Under the pieces are notes generated by a model, which saw nothing but the letters and a program-made list of their open reading frames with translations, searched no databases and was not told the origin of the DNA. This document shows, in pieces, positions 23,718-37,664 of a stretch of 64,000 bases of DNA; position 1 is the stretch's first letter, and each line of letters opens with the position of its first letter. This DNA is from Brachionus manjavacas (taxonomy: Eukaryota; Rotifera; Eurotatoria; Ploima; Brachionidae), in the NCBI GenBank assembly GCA_019054805.1, contig JAHQIY010000002.1, forward strand, positions 2,852,001 to 2,916,000. Reading direction: 5' to 3'. The translations under genes and the position numbers were made by a program.

Positions 23718-25786
23718 TTGTAAAATTCGAAAATCAAATAGAAAATTTGAGAAATTTCAAATTATTGAATAAGTTAATGGTAGAAAACTTTTTCATTTTT
23801 TTTTGTTGTTGTATAAATATTTAAGATTATATGTTAAGATGTTTGGACTGAATTATGTAGGTTTGTTTTAAAACTGAAATTTAATTATGCTCTATGAAAG
23901 CGAGCCCAAAACTGATCTAAAGAGGTCAATTGCTATTTTTTTAATCTTAATTTTTGGACACTTTGATCAAAAAGTCAAAATAAAACATAAAAAAATTATT
24001 AGAAAAAATCGATAAAGCTTTTAAAATGGTCTTCAAATGGTCCTAAACTAGCTGATATGAATATTTTAGGATTTAATAATTTTATTATTATTTATGTATA
24101 TTTTAATAGTAAGACCAACCCTTGAACTTTTTTCTTTCGATATTTTTTTTCTACATTAAAAGTCGAACTAAGGAAAATAATAAATTTTTATATAGAAAAA
24201 TCATAATTTGTCTTAATTTTCAAAAAATTTCTTATTGATAATGATTGAAAATATCCGAAATTTTGTCAGAATTTCAAAACTTCGAATTAAGTAAGTGTCT
24301 TACTTTTTAGAAATTAAAGATTATCTAATTGATAAAATTAATAATTTGTTATTTCCAATGATATAATTTAAAAATGATATAAAAATAATAAAAAATTGGT
24401 CTGCCCTCATTTCAAAGCTTTCAAAAAAAAAAAAATTTTTTTTATAATTTTTGATATTGATTGATCTAAAACCTTTATAGCAAGTGAAAATAACTCCGCA
24501 ACTGCAAATTTCAGCAACAAATTTTTCCAAAATTTGAATTATTAAGAAAAAAATATTGAAAATATTTAGGAAATTATTTTAGAGAATTTTTCAAACTTAT
24601 ATACGAAGTGAAAAAAGTTGTTTCACAATTTTTTCATTTGCAGAACAAGTCATTGACCTCAAGAACAAAAATTATAATATTTTTCTTTATTTAGTTTGTT
24701 ATTTTGTGTTAAATTTTACAACTCCATTAGTCTATGAGCGTCTAAACCAGATTTATAAAACTAAAAAAATAAATAAAAATTCTAAGACGAATTTTGATGC
24801 CATGTTTGGACTCTTCACTAAAAAATAAATCAATCATTCTGGTCAATACTAGATTTGGAATATTCTTTACTATTTTATAGATCCTTATTCTTAATAGTTT
24901 CTATATTAACATCATTACAGCTGATGTAATTTACTGACTACTGCTTTTTTTACTATTTAAAATCTTTTCCAAACCATTGATTCTATTACTGCATAATCTG
25001 TCTCTACTTAAAAGTTTTTAATCATTATCAATCGTTATCAATCAAAAATTTGATAAAAACATTTGAAAAAATTAAGATAATGTCATCATTATTTAACATT
25101 GTGAAAATGAAAATTTATGGATCAGATAAATTATTTTTGTAGTCAAATTTGCTAGTTGACCTTTTTTCAATAAAATAAAATTAATTTACCTTAAAAAGTT
25201 TTAAATTAGGTATTTGCTATATAAATTTTTAAAGAGAATATTTTTTCATTTTCATTAAAAATGAACAAAGATTGGTTTTTGAACATTGGTAATATTTTGC
25301 CAACAAAAAAAACAAGATGGATAACTGGCAGTGTGAATTTTGGAACAAGGTACAGAAACAAAAATTTTAAAACTAAATACCTTTTTTACTATGAGTCTAA
25401 AAATTGATACAAACTTTGTACCACAAAAATTTAGCCTCTGCATTAGCTCTGGATTTTAATTTTGTGCAATGGAAACTTGCAGAGTTATTACAGAGACTAA
25501 ATGTGGATGGTACAAAGTTTTTATCAGCTGATAGACGCAACAAAATCAATTTAAACTAAAAAAAGATTCGATATAAATCAATTTTTATAAATTATTACTA
25601 AATATATTTCAAATTTTATTTATACATTTTGAAAATTTAATTTTTTTTATGATTACCATTCTTTGAAAGGCTAATTCATAGAAAAAACAAAAAAAATAAA
25701 TAAATAATCAATCAAAGATAGACAAAAAAATAACAATTAAAAAAAAACATTTAATCTTCAAATCTAACACAATATTTTAAGACTTT
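23718..25786. other. AT-rich region with one coding-like patch
   Basis: No gene that I can assemble. At about 25430-25560 (plus) a frame reads ALDFNFVQWKLAELLQRLNV, then DGTKFLSADRRNKINLN and a stop, which looks protein-like. An upstream frame from an ATG at 25261 (NKDWFLNIGNILPTKK) may be an earlier exon, but the phases do not join with certainty. Everything else is A/T-rich filler. Confidence 0.3.
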
Positions 25787-26473
25787 TTATTTATTTCTTA
25801 AATTACAAATGACAAAATTTTCACAATCATACTGCACGTTTTTCAACTCGTTTTCCGATTTCAGTCTTGGGTACTTAGTCTTGTGAATTACCACCAAATT
25901 TACATTATCTTTATTTTGCATATAATTTTCCAAATTGGAAACAGTGTCACAATTTGTTAAATTAAGATCGTCCAATTCAAGAACTAAGTCACCAATCTGC
26001 AAACATGATTCAGCTGGTGAATCTGCAAAGACCTCACTGACAAAAAGCATGTCTTGATTGTCACATTTTGACTTAGACAAACTGAAACCAAAGCCCACGC
26101 CTGGCCATTTTGGTAAAGTAATGCTTCTCATCAAACCATGCAAATGGGTTTCAGAGTCAAAGCTATCAAGATAGAATGAATCTAGCTCTTCAGGATTCAA
26201 ATTTGAGTCCATTTCTTTATTGTATGTATAGCTTTCGTATTCGTATTCTAAAATTCCATCGCGGTCGCGGATTATTTTTGCATGCTTGAAGATCTTCGAT
26301 TTCCTCGGGTTGTTTTGTTGTGGATAATGGCCTGGCTCGAATATATAATCGAATGGCTCACTGATAAAATACTCGCCTTTGTTTCCACTCATTTCTATAG
26401 TCTCTTCTTCATTGATCTCAGTTATTACCAAATCACTCATCAAATCTGAATCCGATGATTCCATTTTTGGCAA
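25787..26473 (-). CDS. PDZ-domain protein, uncharacterised
   Basis: A single uninterrupted frame of 228 residues. The N-terminal half is acidic, Ser/Glu-rich and probably disordered. A PDZ domain spans roughly residues 115-200. GVGFGFSLSK is the carboxylate-binding loop (GFGF in the GLGF position). DMLFVSEVFADSPAESCLQIGD is the usual V-x-x-x-SPA...GD segment (residues here split by the reader: VSEVFADSPAES and LQIGDLVLELDDL), followed by the last strand VNLVVIHKT. PDZ domains bind C-terminal peptides of membrane proteins and position them in the cell. I do not recognise the orthologue. The start is the first ATG; an internal ATG three codons later is possible. Confidence 0.8.
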   Translation of the reverse strand: MPKMESSDSDLMSDLVITEINEEETIEMSGNKGEYFISEPFDYIFEPGHYPQQNNPRKSKIFKHAKIIRDRDGILEYEYESYTYNKEMDSNLNPEELDSFYLDSFDSETHLHGLMRSITLPKWPGVGFGFSLSKSKCDNQDMLFVSEVFADSPAESCLQIGDLVLELDDLNLTNCDTVSNLENYMQNKDNVNLVVIHKTKYPRLKSENELKNVQYDCENFVICNLRNK

Positions 26474-27460
26474 ATAAAATATATTTTCTTTTTTTTATCT
26501 ACTGTGAATTTTAAAAATGAAATTTTGCAGCAAGCTTTTTATTATTTGGTATAAATTTAGAAATAATTTATGTTGAAATTTTAAGTTTTTAATGAGCTGA
26601 ATGAAAAATGTATGAATAGCTAAGTGTTGGTAATCATTTGCATTAAAACGAAGAATATTTGAATTAAGATTTACTTGATTAATCACGTTTTGATTTTGTG
26701 ATTAGAAAAATTTGCTTTTAGTTTTCAAACCCATACGGAATTAATTGGCCGTAAACTACCCAGCATTAAAACTTTATATTTTGCTAAGTATGCTACTTTT
26801 AATATTGGTTTGTCCAAAATAGGCTCAAATTTAGAATTGTGGCGCCAATTTAGATGGTAAATTAAAATTAAGAAAAATAAAATTAAAAAAGCTCAAAAGG
26901 AATAATAATCTAAGGTTATGATTAGATAGTTTTATCACATACCTATAATTATAAAAATAGATAGATAAACTTCTTTTTATTTTTATTTTAATAAATTTTG
27001 AGACTAACAATTTAAAAACTAAAAAGACTATTTTCTTAGCATGTTTAATTTGTAAATTTTTTTTTTCAAACAAAGCAAAATGATCTTTACACCTATTTTT
27101 AATAGAATTTTTTGCTCAAAAAGCAAGAGCGCTAATGAATGCCAAAAATAGCAAGTGAAATATTTTTAATTATCTAAATGTATAGACCGCAGATAAACTT
27201 CTTGAATGAAATTGATTTTAAAATGCTTAATTAAATTTATTTTAAAAAAAATTAATTCATGTATCTATTTGAAAAAACGAAATTAAATTAAAATATAGAA
27301 AAAATGTCAAAAAGAGTAAAATCATTTTGCTAAAAATTGAATCGAGTTCTTGTGATCCTCCAAGTTATCTAATCAAGTCTTCGTTTATGCAACAGCTAAA
27401 CTATTTTATAAACATTTTATACTAAATTTAAAATCTCATTTTTACATTGATTTTATAACA
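26474..27460. other. Intergenic, nothing recognised
   Basis: About 1 kb between the divergent PDZ and CD36-family genes, so it holds both promoters. Frames at 26495-26686 and 26831-27073 look like chance ORFs (Phe/Leu/Ile/Lys/Asn-rich). No clear TATA box could be chosen. Confidence 0.45.
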
Positions 27461-29318
27461 ATGGGTCATGCACTTGCAATTTTCGGAATTGTCTCTAGTC
27501 TCCTTCTTTTTACCATAGGCTTGATCGGAATAATTTTCGGTGATAAATTTATTCATGCTTTCGTTGCCTCGGTATTAATTATTAGAAGAAAAAAAAAAAA
27601 ATTTATTTTTATTTTTTTTCCAGAACATCCATTTGGACCCGAGCAGTGATCTTTACAAGCAGTGGTTGAATCCGCCCATTGAAGTCTATTTGAGCATTTA
27701 TGTTTTTAATCTGAAGAATCCGATTGAGTTTCAGAATGGGGCAAAGCCGCTTTTCGAAGAAATTGGACCATTTGTCTTCAGAGAATATGTTATCAAAGAA
27801 AATATAGTTGATAACATGAATTATACAATATCTTATAAAGAAAAAAAACAATATTATTTTTTGCAAGATAAGTCTCCTTATGAATTCGATTATCCAATAA
27901 CCACTTTAAATATGGGACCAATTACTGTAATCAATGGTGTAAAATACTCAAACAGCATTGTCCATAACGGCATTAATTTAGCTTTGCAATTAACAGGAGA
28001 TACTCTTTTAGTAGATAAAATGCCTGCCAAAGATCTTCTTTTTGGCTACAAAGACAAATTTTTGGTACAGTTGAAAAAAATTTTACCAAATCTAGTACCA
28101 ACAGATACAGTCGGACTTTTCATTCAGGTAATGAATATTGCTTTTAAAGCTTTATTTATTTTTTTTTCCAAAATTTATATTTACATTTTTTGAAAAACAG
28201 AAAAATGACACTTATGATGGCTTGTATACGATTTATACGGGCGTTGATGATTTTAATAAAGTCGGAATTGTTGAAAGATTTAACAGCCAAGAGTAAGTGT
28301 TTTTTTTATTACATTGGATACAATTTTACTAATTTTATCATAGTAAAATTAACATATGGACCACCAAAACAGCCAATATGATAAATGGAACTGGTAATAC
28401 ACAAAAACTTTTTTTGAAAAAAATTATATTTAAAAAAAATTTAGATGGAACCATTCTTCCTCCGTTTTTGAACGAGAGTACTGTAATTTATATTTTTGAA
28501 TCGGATTTGTGTCGGTAAGAGGATATTTTTTATTTTTCTAAAGCAAAATTTTGTATTAAAATTCAAGATCTCTATATGCAAAATTTAACAAGACTGGCAA
28601 AGTCTTAGATGGGATTAAAGTGCTGGGTTATGCTCCCGATGAATACTTTTACGAAAATTATACCGTCAATCCGGATAATGCCGGATTCTGCACTCCAGCA
28701 AATAATTGTCTTCCAAAGGGCTTACTTAACTTAACCGAATGTGTAGGAGGTAATTTAAGCTTTTTTTTTTTTTTTTGAAATTATGAGAATTCAAGGAGTT
28801 CCGATCATCATGTCTTGTCCACATTTTCTATATTCTGAAGATAAATTTGTCAAAGATGTCGAAGGAGTAGTCCCTAATTTCACCGAACATGCTACAATGA
28901 TTTTTGCCGAGCCGACTACCGGAGTTCTAATGAAAGCCAACAAGCGAATTCAGTTCAATACTCAGCTTTACAGAGATCAGAGAATAAAGTAGATTAACTA
29001 TCCTGAAAAAATGAAGTAAACTTAAATTTTAGAATGACAAAAAATCTACCAGAGATTTTGTATCCATTGTTTTGGGTAGATGAACACTTTGAAATTGACA
29101 AAAAAAATGCCGACCTGTTTTACTATCAGGTCAAACTTCCATTATTAGGAATCACAATCGGAAAGTATACATTATTTGCCATTGGATTTATTCTTTTTCT
29201 GGTATCAAGTCATTATGCATATAAATTGTCTAAGAACAGCGAGAAGTCTCAAAATCTAAACATTCAGCATTCTGAAGATTCAAGTGATATCAATGAACAA
29301 ACTCCGCTCCTTATTTAA
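27461..29318 (+). CDS. CD36/LIMP-2 family scavenger receptor
   Basis: Eight exons: 27461-27571, 27624-28127, 28201-28292, 28344-28393, 28445-28514, 28568-28749, 28796-28988 and 29033-29318 (introns 42-73 nt). An N-terminal membrane span (IFGIVSSLLLFTIGLIGIIF) and a C-terminal span (GKYTLFAIGFILFLVSSHYAY) bracket a large luminal domain. It contains NPPIEVYLSIYVFNLKNP, FEEIGPFVFREY, NMGPITVINGV, Cys residues in CTPANNCLPKG and IIMSCPHFLYSED, and many N-glycosylation sites. All of this follows the CD36 pattern. The tail ends INEQTPLLI, a [DE]xxxL[LI] signal like that of LIMP-2, pointing to lysosomal sorting. LIMP-2 carries beta-glucocerebrosidase and lipids; the ligand here is unknown. Confidence 0.92.
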
Positions 29319-29560
29319 AACTTTAGTCCTTAATTATTTTTAATAAATACTTATTTGTCTAATTAATTTTTTGAAAAAAAAATTGGTTCTTATCGAATAA
29401 TTAAAAGTTTAAATTCCTAAAAATCAATATTTAGTTTAAAATATCATATTATCTTGATGGGTTTTGAGTGAAATGTATATCCGGGAATCTTTATGAAAAT
29501 TTTTGATACGATTCATGGATAAGCCACAAAAATTAGTTTCTGGAATAAATAAACTTTAGA

Positions 29561-31134
29561 ATGAACAATATTGAAATTATCTTTTTAGTGTATGGCCTTA
29601 GTGCTATTTTAATATTAATTTTAATTGTCGGCTTCAAATGGTTGGGTATTAGATATCTTATTTTCTGCAAAGATAAAAATTTCAAGGTATTTAAATAAGA
29701 AAAAAAAAAAATTTTTATTTTATTTTCTAAGGCACAAGAAGAAACGGCTAATAACAATTTGTCTATTTTGTCACCCACAATTAATTCAATCGAAACCATG
29801 GGATTTACAAAAAGTAAAAAATTAAATTTTAAAATCTGAAAAATCTTAAAAGAATAAACTAGAAAAATCACGCAGAAAAAGTTTGATCTGTTATTGAATT
29901 AAAAACATTCATAATAATTTTAAAAGGAATCAAATTTGTTTTATATAATTTAATTTATTTTTAAGTTTCAAGAGATGAGATTGAAAATAAATGTTGCAGT
30001 TGTCAATTTAAGTTCGCAACTAGATGTGATACCGATGAAGATGATATTGAACAATTAGTTGATATATTTGATATGCATTTAATAAACTATGAATCTTGGA
30101 ATACAAAAATTCAAATGGAACTAAACTTTGACCAGTAATTGTTTTTATAAGAACAAAAAGATTTTAAACTAAAAACATTTTATTAGATCAGAAAAAAAAT
30201 TATGCGTTAAAGTCTTAAAAGTTGCAAATTTGTATCAGAATTTTTATAATTTTCTTCAAAAAAAAAATCAACTAGACCCAGAAAAAGTTTTAAAGAATTT
30301 ATCAGTGGAATTTTACAAAATCTATTTTTTGATAAGTTTAAATTGTGGAACAAAATTAAAATCCAAAGTAAAATAAAATAAAAAAATAAAAATTGCTATT
30401 TTTTTTTGAATTTAAGGTGAGTGTTTTCGAAAACGAATTAATATTTGATCAAGACTTTCACTTTCAAATAGGAAAAAATTCAAAAACTTCTGAAATAAAC
30501 ATTATTTTTTATCTGATTAATTCGCTTAACGAAATCGAATCCCTATATTTAAAATCTACAATTCCAATAATGGATGTGACAAAGCCTCATATGAGATATT
30601 TTCCTCTTTATAATTTTGATTATGTAAAAGATAAACATTAGATTAATATAACTAATAATTAATTTTTTTATTTAGAATATAAAATTACGAGGTGAATTAT
30701 TGATAAGTTTATGTTTTCTGCCGACTGCCGAAAGATTGAGAGTAGTAATAGCAGAGGCTAGAGATCTTCAATTCGAAAATAATCAAACATTTGGAAGTAA
30801 TTTAAATTTTTTTCTGAAAATTGGTTTTAATTTAGTTTTAGATTCGTTTGTGAAAATAACTCTATTTAAAAATAATCGGAGAGTATCTGAATCGTTCAAA
30901 ACAGATACAAAAGTAAGTAATTCCAATCCGGTTTTTAATGAAACAAGTGTTTTTAATTTATCGACGAGAGAATTCGCTCAATCTGGATTAAGATTCATGG
31001 TTTATGAGACAAAAAGTGATCGAAATATTTTAATCGGGTCCTTTTTTATCGGTCCCGTTTTTAGCAATTCAATTTGTTCTCATTGGAATCAAATGTTAAA
31101 AAAAATTGCTCGAAATGTAATATTTTCTTTATAA
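29561..31134 (+). CDS. Degenerate synaptotagmin-like protein, calcium site lost
   Basis: Seven exons: 29561-29686, 29732-29813, 29966-30134, 30187-30367, 30417-30623, 30676-30796 and 30842-31134, giving 392 residues. A membrane span near the N-terminus (IIFLVYGLSAILILILIVGF) is followed by a linker, a divergent C2A (starting FDQSEKKLCVKVLKVANLY) and a C2B. The C2B has LRGELLISLCFLPTAERLRV, NPVFNETSVFNLS and a terminal SHWNQMLKKIARNVIFSL matching the synaptotagmin WHxL region. The aspartates of the calcium loops are missing: NSFVKITLF replaces DPYVK, and VYETKSDRNILIGS replaces the D-x-D loop 3. The intron before loop 1 keeps the same phase as in SYT1. It is probably a calcium-independent synaptotagmin (types 12 and 14 behave so). 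The next plus-strand gene is SYT1. Confidence 0.82.
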
Positions 31135-34100
31135 AATTAAAGATTGAATTAAATTAATTTTTTTGAAAGGTAATTCTTTGGCATCCAATTATTCAAAATT
31201 AATCAGAAAATAGTTATTTATTTATTTATAGAAAATTTTAATTAATGATTTTTTAAAAAATAAGTAAATAGATTTGATTTTTATTTTTTTTATTTTATTT
31301 TATTTTAATTTCAAAATTAAAAATTTCTATAAATTAATACTGTCTGAAATTTGCTTAAGAAAGTATTGCGAATTTTATTCTTTCTTTCTAATTTTATTCA
31401 ATTTTTTATTCTATGGTCTTTACTTATTTTCGGATATAATTTCTGATATTCTCAGTCTTTTTTAACTTAAATTGACTAAAATATAATAAGGTGACAACTC
31501 GATTATTATCACATGATTAAAACTTAATAAATTAAAATCTAAATAAAAATGATGTAAAAAGATTTTTTTAATTTTTTTTCCAATTAAACATAAAATATTT
31601 ATTATTTTTAATAAAAAAAATTTTTTATTTCTTTTTTAAAACTTTAAAGACAAATTTAAAATCCACATTAAGTTATCCAAATAATGGCTTTGAACTTCAG
31701 CGAAAAATATTGTTTAAGATTTTATTTCTAATTCATATTCATCTAAATTTTCTTTCTTATTAAAGATTAAACAAGTTAAATCAAAGTAAAAATAAAATTA
31801 AAGATATTTGTTCCGAATTTTGATATTTTTTTTCCATCTTTTTAGAAAAGCTAATAATTACATGCTTTATTAAATATTTAGAGCTTTGTAATTAAAATAA
31901 ATTTTTACAACATAAAATCGAAATTTTCTTAAAAAAAGTTCTTTAGCCTAAATTACAACAAGGTCTTGAAGTAAAGTCAGTAATCAGAACTAAAAAATTA
32001 CCATTTTCTTTTCTAATTTTATGTTTTTTGCTAATTAAATCAAAAAAAAAATTTCAAAATTTTTTCAAATTTTATTAATTAAAATAAGTCAGAAAAGATT
32101 ATACTTAATAACCGCTTTTTAAACTTATTAAAATTAAAAATTTTTATTTGCTGAAATTTATATGCATAAAATATTCAGCAAATTAATACTCTTATGTATA
32201 ATACTTTTTTTCAAACGAACTTGAGAGTTGTAAATTAAAAAATTTTAAGTCAAAAATAGAAAAAAATTTATTTCAATTTTTGAAATGTTTTGAACTTATT
32301 TTGATTTGACACTCATAATGATTGATTTTTCATAAAAAAGAGCTTTAAAGATTTTCGGGTTTTGTAGAGCTTGTTTAAATTGAAGACATCTCTTGTATTG
32401 TACTCTCGAGTCTTACTTTTATTTTTTCAAATTACCGTGGTGATAGAGGCTACTTTTGAATTTCAACTACGGTTACCGCTAAACCTTAAAAAGCTGTTGA
32501 ATTTACTAAACAAAAATATACTACATGAATCAGATTTGTTTGATTCAAAACCGTTTTCTTAGATAATTGACAGATTTTTCTCAAGAAAAACACCATGACA
32601 GTCTTGGTAAAAAGCAACCTACTGTACTAAAAATATCATAAATTTCTAGAAAATTTTAAATTAAGAGTAATCGAATTTATTGCATTAGGTTAGTAATTTT
32701 TTAAAATAAATCGAGTTTATTATAAATGGCGGAATTTTTTAATGATAATGAATTTTTAATTTTTTAATAAGTATACAATAATTTTATAGATTGATGCTTT
32801 TGGCACAAATTGTTGATTTTTAAATTATCAAAATTCTATTAATTCACTTCATTTATTGTTGATTCGGAAAAAAGTGCTTTTTTTGTTCTTTTTTTCTTAT
32901 TTTTAAACTTTCTAAAAGAGAATTTTTTTTCAAATTACAAAAAAATATGTCAATTTTATTTAATTTCTTAAAAAGTAATTTTTTATTATTTTATTAATAT
33001 ATGACTTTAAAGTGAATCATGTCATAAGGCTTAGTTTAGATATTGATTTTTTAGACTCCCAAATTCCTTTTTAATAAAAAATTAAAGAAATTCATAAGTA
33101 GTTCTAAAAATTGAAAAGTTCCTATCTTTATTAGATATTAGAAAGTGAAAATTTTTTTATTAAACTTCTAAAAATTTTTCGCAAACTTTAGATTAAATAG
33201 CCATTATTTGGAGAAATTATTTTAAATTTAATCAAGAAAGAAAACTAGAAGTTTGAAATTTAATATTGCATTTATAAATATTTTTTTGTTTTTACAGCTT
33301 TAATATGACTATTTCGAACTAAAAATATACTTTTAAATATTTGATTGTTTATAAATTCAGTTGTAAAGGATTTGAATCTTTTGTTCAAATTGAAATTACT
33401 TTTATTTAAGAACTATTGAAATTATAGCAGAAAAGATGCACAAGTTTAAAAAAATTATTTTTTTCTTTTAATTAATATAGTCAAAGAAAGTTCGTGGTAA
33501 GAAATTTTTTCAAACATAATTCAAATAAACAAAAATTCAATTACTCAGATTTAAAAAAAAAAATTTAAGATTTCAATTTCAATTGAATACCATCTAAAAT
33601 ACTCGAATTAAAGTTATTTAAATTCCTTTTAAAAAACTTTCCAGAATTTTATTAATTAAATCTTATCCGAAAAATAATTTTATTTTTAGAATTAACCATT
33701 ATTTTTATCAATTAATTTATTAAATAATTATTTAGGATGAATGTTTAGCCCAATGTTTAATGAGCCAGACCCAATTACTTAAAAAGCATTCAAAAGCATT
33801 AGACGATAATAATTTCATGACAAAAGTGTCGGGAATTAATGTGATTTTTTGCAATTTTAGACGATCAATCTTAAATTTTAATTTTAATGTTTATTCCCGG
33901 ATGTGACTTTATCAATCAATAAATTTTGGCAGCTCAAACTAACAGCTCAGATTATTATAATAATAAATTTTGTTACTAGAACTAAATTGTCATAGAATTG
34001 ATCCAAATCAGCATTAGAAAACTTTCAACATTGGCTTGAGAAGACTGCTAATAAAGAGTTTTAGTTTTTGGGTGACCAAAGCCGCTTTGACTATGTTGCA

Positions 34101-37100
34101 TGTCGTTGTTTTCAACAAATATCGATTTATAACAATATTATAATTATGGATTTTTATATTTGCTTTTATTTTGGGTGCATTAAATAATTATTTATAATGT
34201 TTATGTCATTCTTTTTATTATTTTGGTAAAACTATAAATCTTTGTCAAATATTGTGTGCATTTGTTTAAAAGTATGCTCAAATTAGCAAAAATTCGAGCT
34301 AAAATTTACGACATAAAATATTATTATGAATTCGTTTTTCATGAGGATTAATTATCAATGAAGATGTTGATGCCAAATATGAAATTTTCAATTACTCGTT
34401 CTTCATCCCTTAGAAACGTTGAATTTTAAATGTTGATAAATTAGGTTCCGTATTTCAGCAAAGAAAAAAAAACAATTTTTAATCTTTTAGAATTTAATGA
34501 TATCAGTTTTGAACTTGGAACGATGGTTTAGGGGTTATAAAATTAAAGATTCCTGCTTGATAAAAATTATTTAGGTATTATTTTTTTAATTGTAAAAATG
34601 TAAAACGCAGGTAGAAAGATCTATTTTAAGATTGTTTACAAAACTTTTTTTAAATTTTGTAAAAAATTTTAAATAATTTTATAATAGCAACTTGGATTTT
34701 TTATTTTAAATTAAGATTTATTCAAAATATTTTATTTTTATTTTTAATTATCCTTTGTTAAATTAATTTTTTAAGGAGAAAATATTTTTTGACAATTTTT
34801 TTTAACACTGTTTAAATTCTATTATATAATAATCTTTTTATTTCCAGGTTTTACATAATTCAAAATAAAAAAATAGCTATAAATAATTTTTATTTATAAA
34901 AAAAATAACAACCAAACGATATTTCATTTTGATTCATCTAAAATTAAAAATTTAAATAATAAATTGAGCATTTTTCTAATTCAAAATTTTAAAACTTCGT
35001 TTTTTTGGGCTTGTTTTGACACTAATAAATAATTGATTGTTTATTTCAGACAATTTAAAAAAGATTTTAGTTCCAAGTCTTACATTTATTTTTTTTGTTA
35101 ATTAAAATTATTTTTGATTAATAATTTATAAATCTCACGAGAGAGCTTTCATATTGAGATTTCGTATTCTTTTCATTTTTTATATTTAGTCAAAATTTAA
35201 CTTTTCTTCAAATTTCAAGGCTTTATTAGAATTAAATTTGTAAAATAATATATTCATAAATTAACCCAAAAACCTAACATGTTTTAAAATTAGGTCGGGC
35301 TTTAATTTATAATAGACTATTTTATGACTAAAATTATTTTGTCAAACTAATAACTTTTTATATCATTAGCCCGGAATTTTTGATTAGAATTTTAAAATTT
35401 TTATAATTACGGACTATTTAGGTATAAATTGTGTTAGACACTAAAAACTGGTTCGAGATATTTTTCGCGAAATTGTGTCATAGAAATGGTTCAAAATAGA
35501 TTGTTAATTTACAGCTTATCTGAAATTAATTCAATTTATGAAATTAGTAAAAATGCTTTTAAAATGAACAATGAGAGATTCGTAGAATTTAGACAAAAAT
35601 ATGTAAAATATTCCGTATGGCAACATGTTGATTCCTTTTATTTCATAATCAAATTATTTAAGTATTGATAGCAAGTGTAATAGAAAAATTATTACATGCG
35701 AAAATGTATATTATTCTAAAATAAAATTTTGGTAGCTTCAGTTGTTCATTTCTGATTTTTTATAGCTATAATTGAAGCCGGAGATTTTATGTTTTTTTTT
35801 TTGAAGTCTTAGAAATTTGGTTAAAGATAAAACATAAAAAAAATTTCATTTAAAGCAAATGATTAAAAAATAAAGATTAAATCAAATTTTTTACTTATTT
35901 ATTTATTGATAATCTGACCATACCAAATTTAGCCACTCTGAATCGGTATTATAATTTTCGCTTATACATTCAGAGTCAACAAACTGAAAAGATTTTTTAA
36001 CTATTCTAAAACATCGACTATCATGACTAAATAAACATTTAAGAAGTTGATAAATTTTTTATTCAAAATAAATTTTTAGAATATTCATCCTTTTATGATT
36101 CAATCGATTTTTAAAGAAAAGAAAATTTTTATTTTGACTTTTCATTAAGCTAGAACGCCTTCTCAAAGGTGAATATTTGAAGAAAAGCATTTAGGCTTAA
36201 AAATAGTTTTTAAGACATTTTCTCCTCCAAACATGAAGATTAAATAAATAAGAATTTTAGTTAGATTTATTCGATAGTTATGTCACACAAAATATTTTAC
36301 CTATCTACATTTCCTCATTTTGTCATTTAAGTTTCCGTTAATATTAATAAAAACAAAAATCAGTGACAACTAGAGAAAATGAATCAGAATTTTGCATAAA
36401 AATAAAAAGTTAGTTAAAATATAAAATTTCAGTCCAAAGAAAACTGAACATAATTTTAATTTTTTTTAGAGAAGCACACCAAAGAGAATCGATTCCAGTG
36501 TTGAAATTAAAATGCTGGAATTGCTCGCAACTAGACAAGATTATATTTAAGAGACAAAATTCTTGCAGTAATTTAGCATAAATACGATCATGATCTATTG
36601 ACAAAACTTAGGAGATTTTCAATGGTTTAAATGAGTTCTTTAATAAAACGACATAAAATAGATAAAAATGCTTAAGAAGAAATAAGTGAAATTGATTTAT
36701 TATAATTATTTTATAAAATATTTCAGCTCAATTCAATTGACAATAACTTTTTTTAAAGCCAATTTCATAAAATCCAATATTTTTTAGTGAAAAATAATAA
36801 TTCATTTTAAAAGCTGAAGAATGAACCTTGAGGCTTTTACAAGCGGTTTATTTAGTTATTAGTAAACTTTTAATTTTAGATAAAATGTTCCTTAAATGCA
36901 AAATGCATAATTTTTTTTTCACAAATATTACAGATATCACCTTTTTTTCTTGAGATTATTCATTTAGTTGCGGAGGTAGTTTAATTCATAATTTTAATTA
37001 TTTTCCGAAAATAAATGCTGAGCTATTCAATTAATTAAAACATTTTGTATCAATTTTAATAATAGAGTATTTTAAAATAGTAGCAGGAAATTTTTTTACC

Positions 37101-37664
37101 AAATTAATTAATATTTTAAGCTAAGAGCATACCATTTAATTAAATAAAAACGATGTTTGAATTTGAGAATTATTTGGCATCAGTGTTCAGAATGCCGAAT
37201 TAAAATCTAAAACCTATTCTTGCTGGATGACAAACATTAAGACTTTTCAGCAAAATTTTCAAGACCAACGTTTCAGAGCTATTCCCAAAAGCAATAACAA
37301 AAATTATATCAAGTTTTTTTTTTAATTTTTTTATAAGGCACTCATTCAATTGATAATCCGAAGAAATTTATGTCGAAATAAAAAATCAATATTTTTGACT
37401 GCTTCTTTTTGAGATATTTCTAAGAAATATTTTTAAAATTTTAACCAAAAACTTTTATATGTTCGCTCTCTATAACCTTAACTAATTAATAAAATTTAAA
37501 AAATCTAGTTTAGAATTATGTGTTAGTTTGTTATGATGTTTTAAGTTGAGAAAATAATTGATTTTTTGTTTTTCATGTTGACGGAACTTGACTTAAAAAC
37601 ATAGAATTAAAACGAATCTAAACGAAGATAATAATTAAAAAAAAAGAAGAAAATCCAACATAAT
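31135..37664. other. 6.5-kb AT-rich gene desert upstream of SYT1
   Basis: Extremely A/T-rich with long homopolymer runs and no supported gene. Open frames at 31274-31465, 32371-32562, 35486-35668 and 36410-36604 lack splice partners or motifs. A 30-codon patch after an acceptor at 33735 (DECLAQCLMSQTQLLKKHSK) and the middle of 35570-35640 (NNERFVEFRQKYVKYSVWQH) look slightly protein-like but cannot be built into a gene. The length suggests regulatory sequence or untranslated exons of SYT1; no element could be identified. Confidence 0.5.
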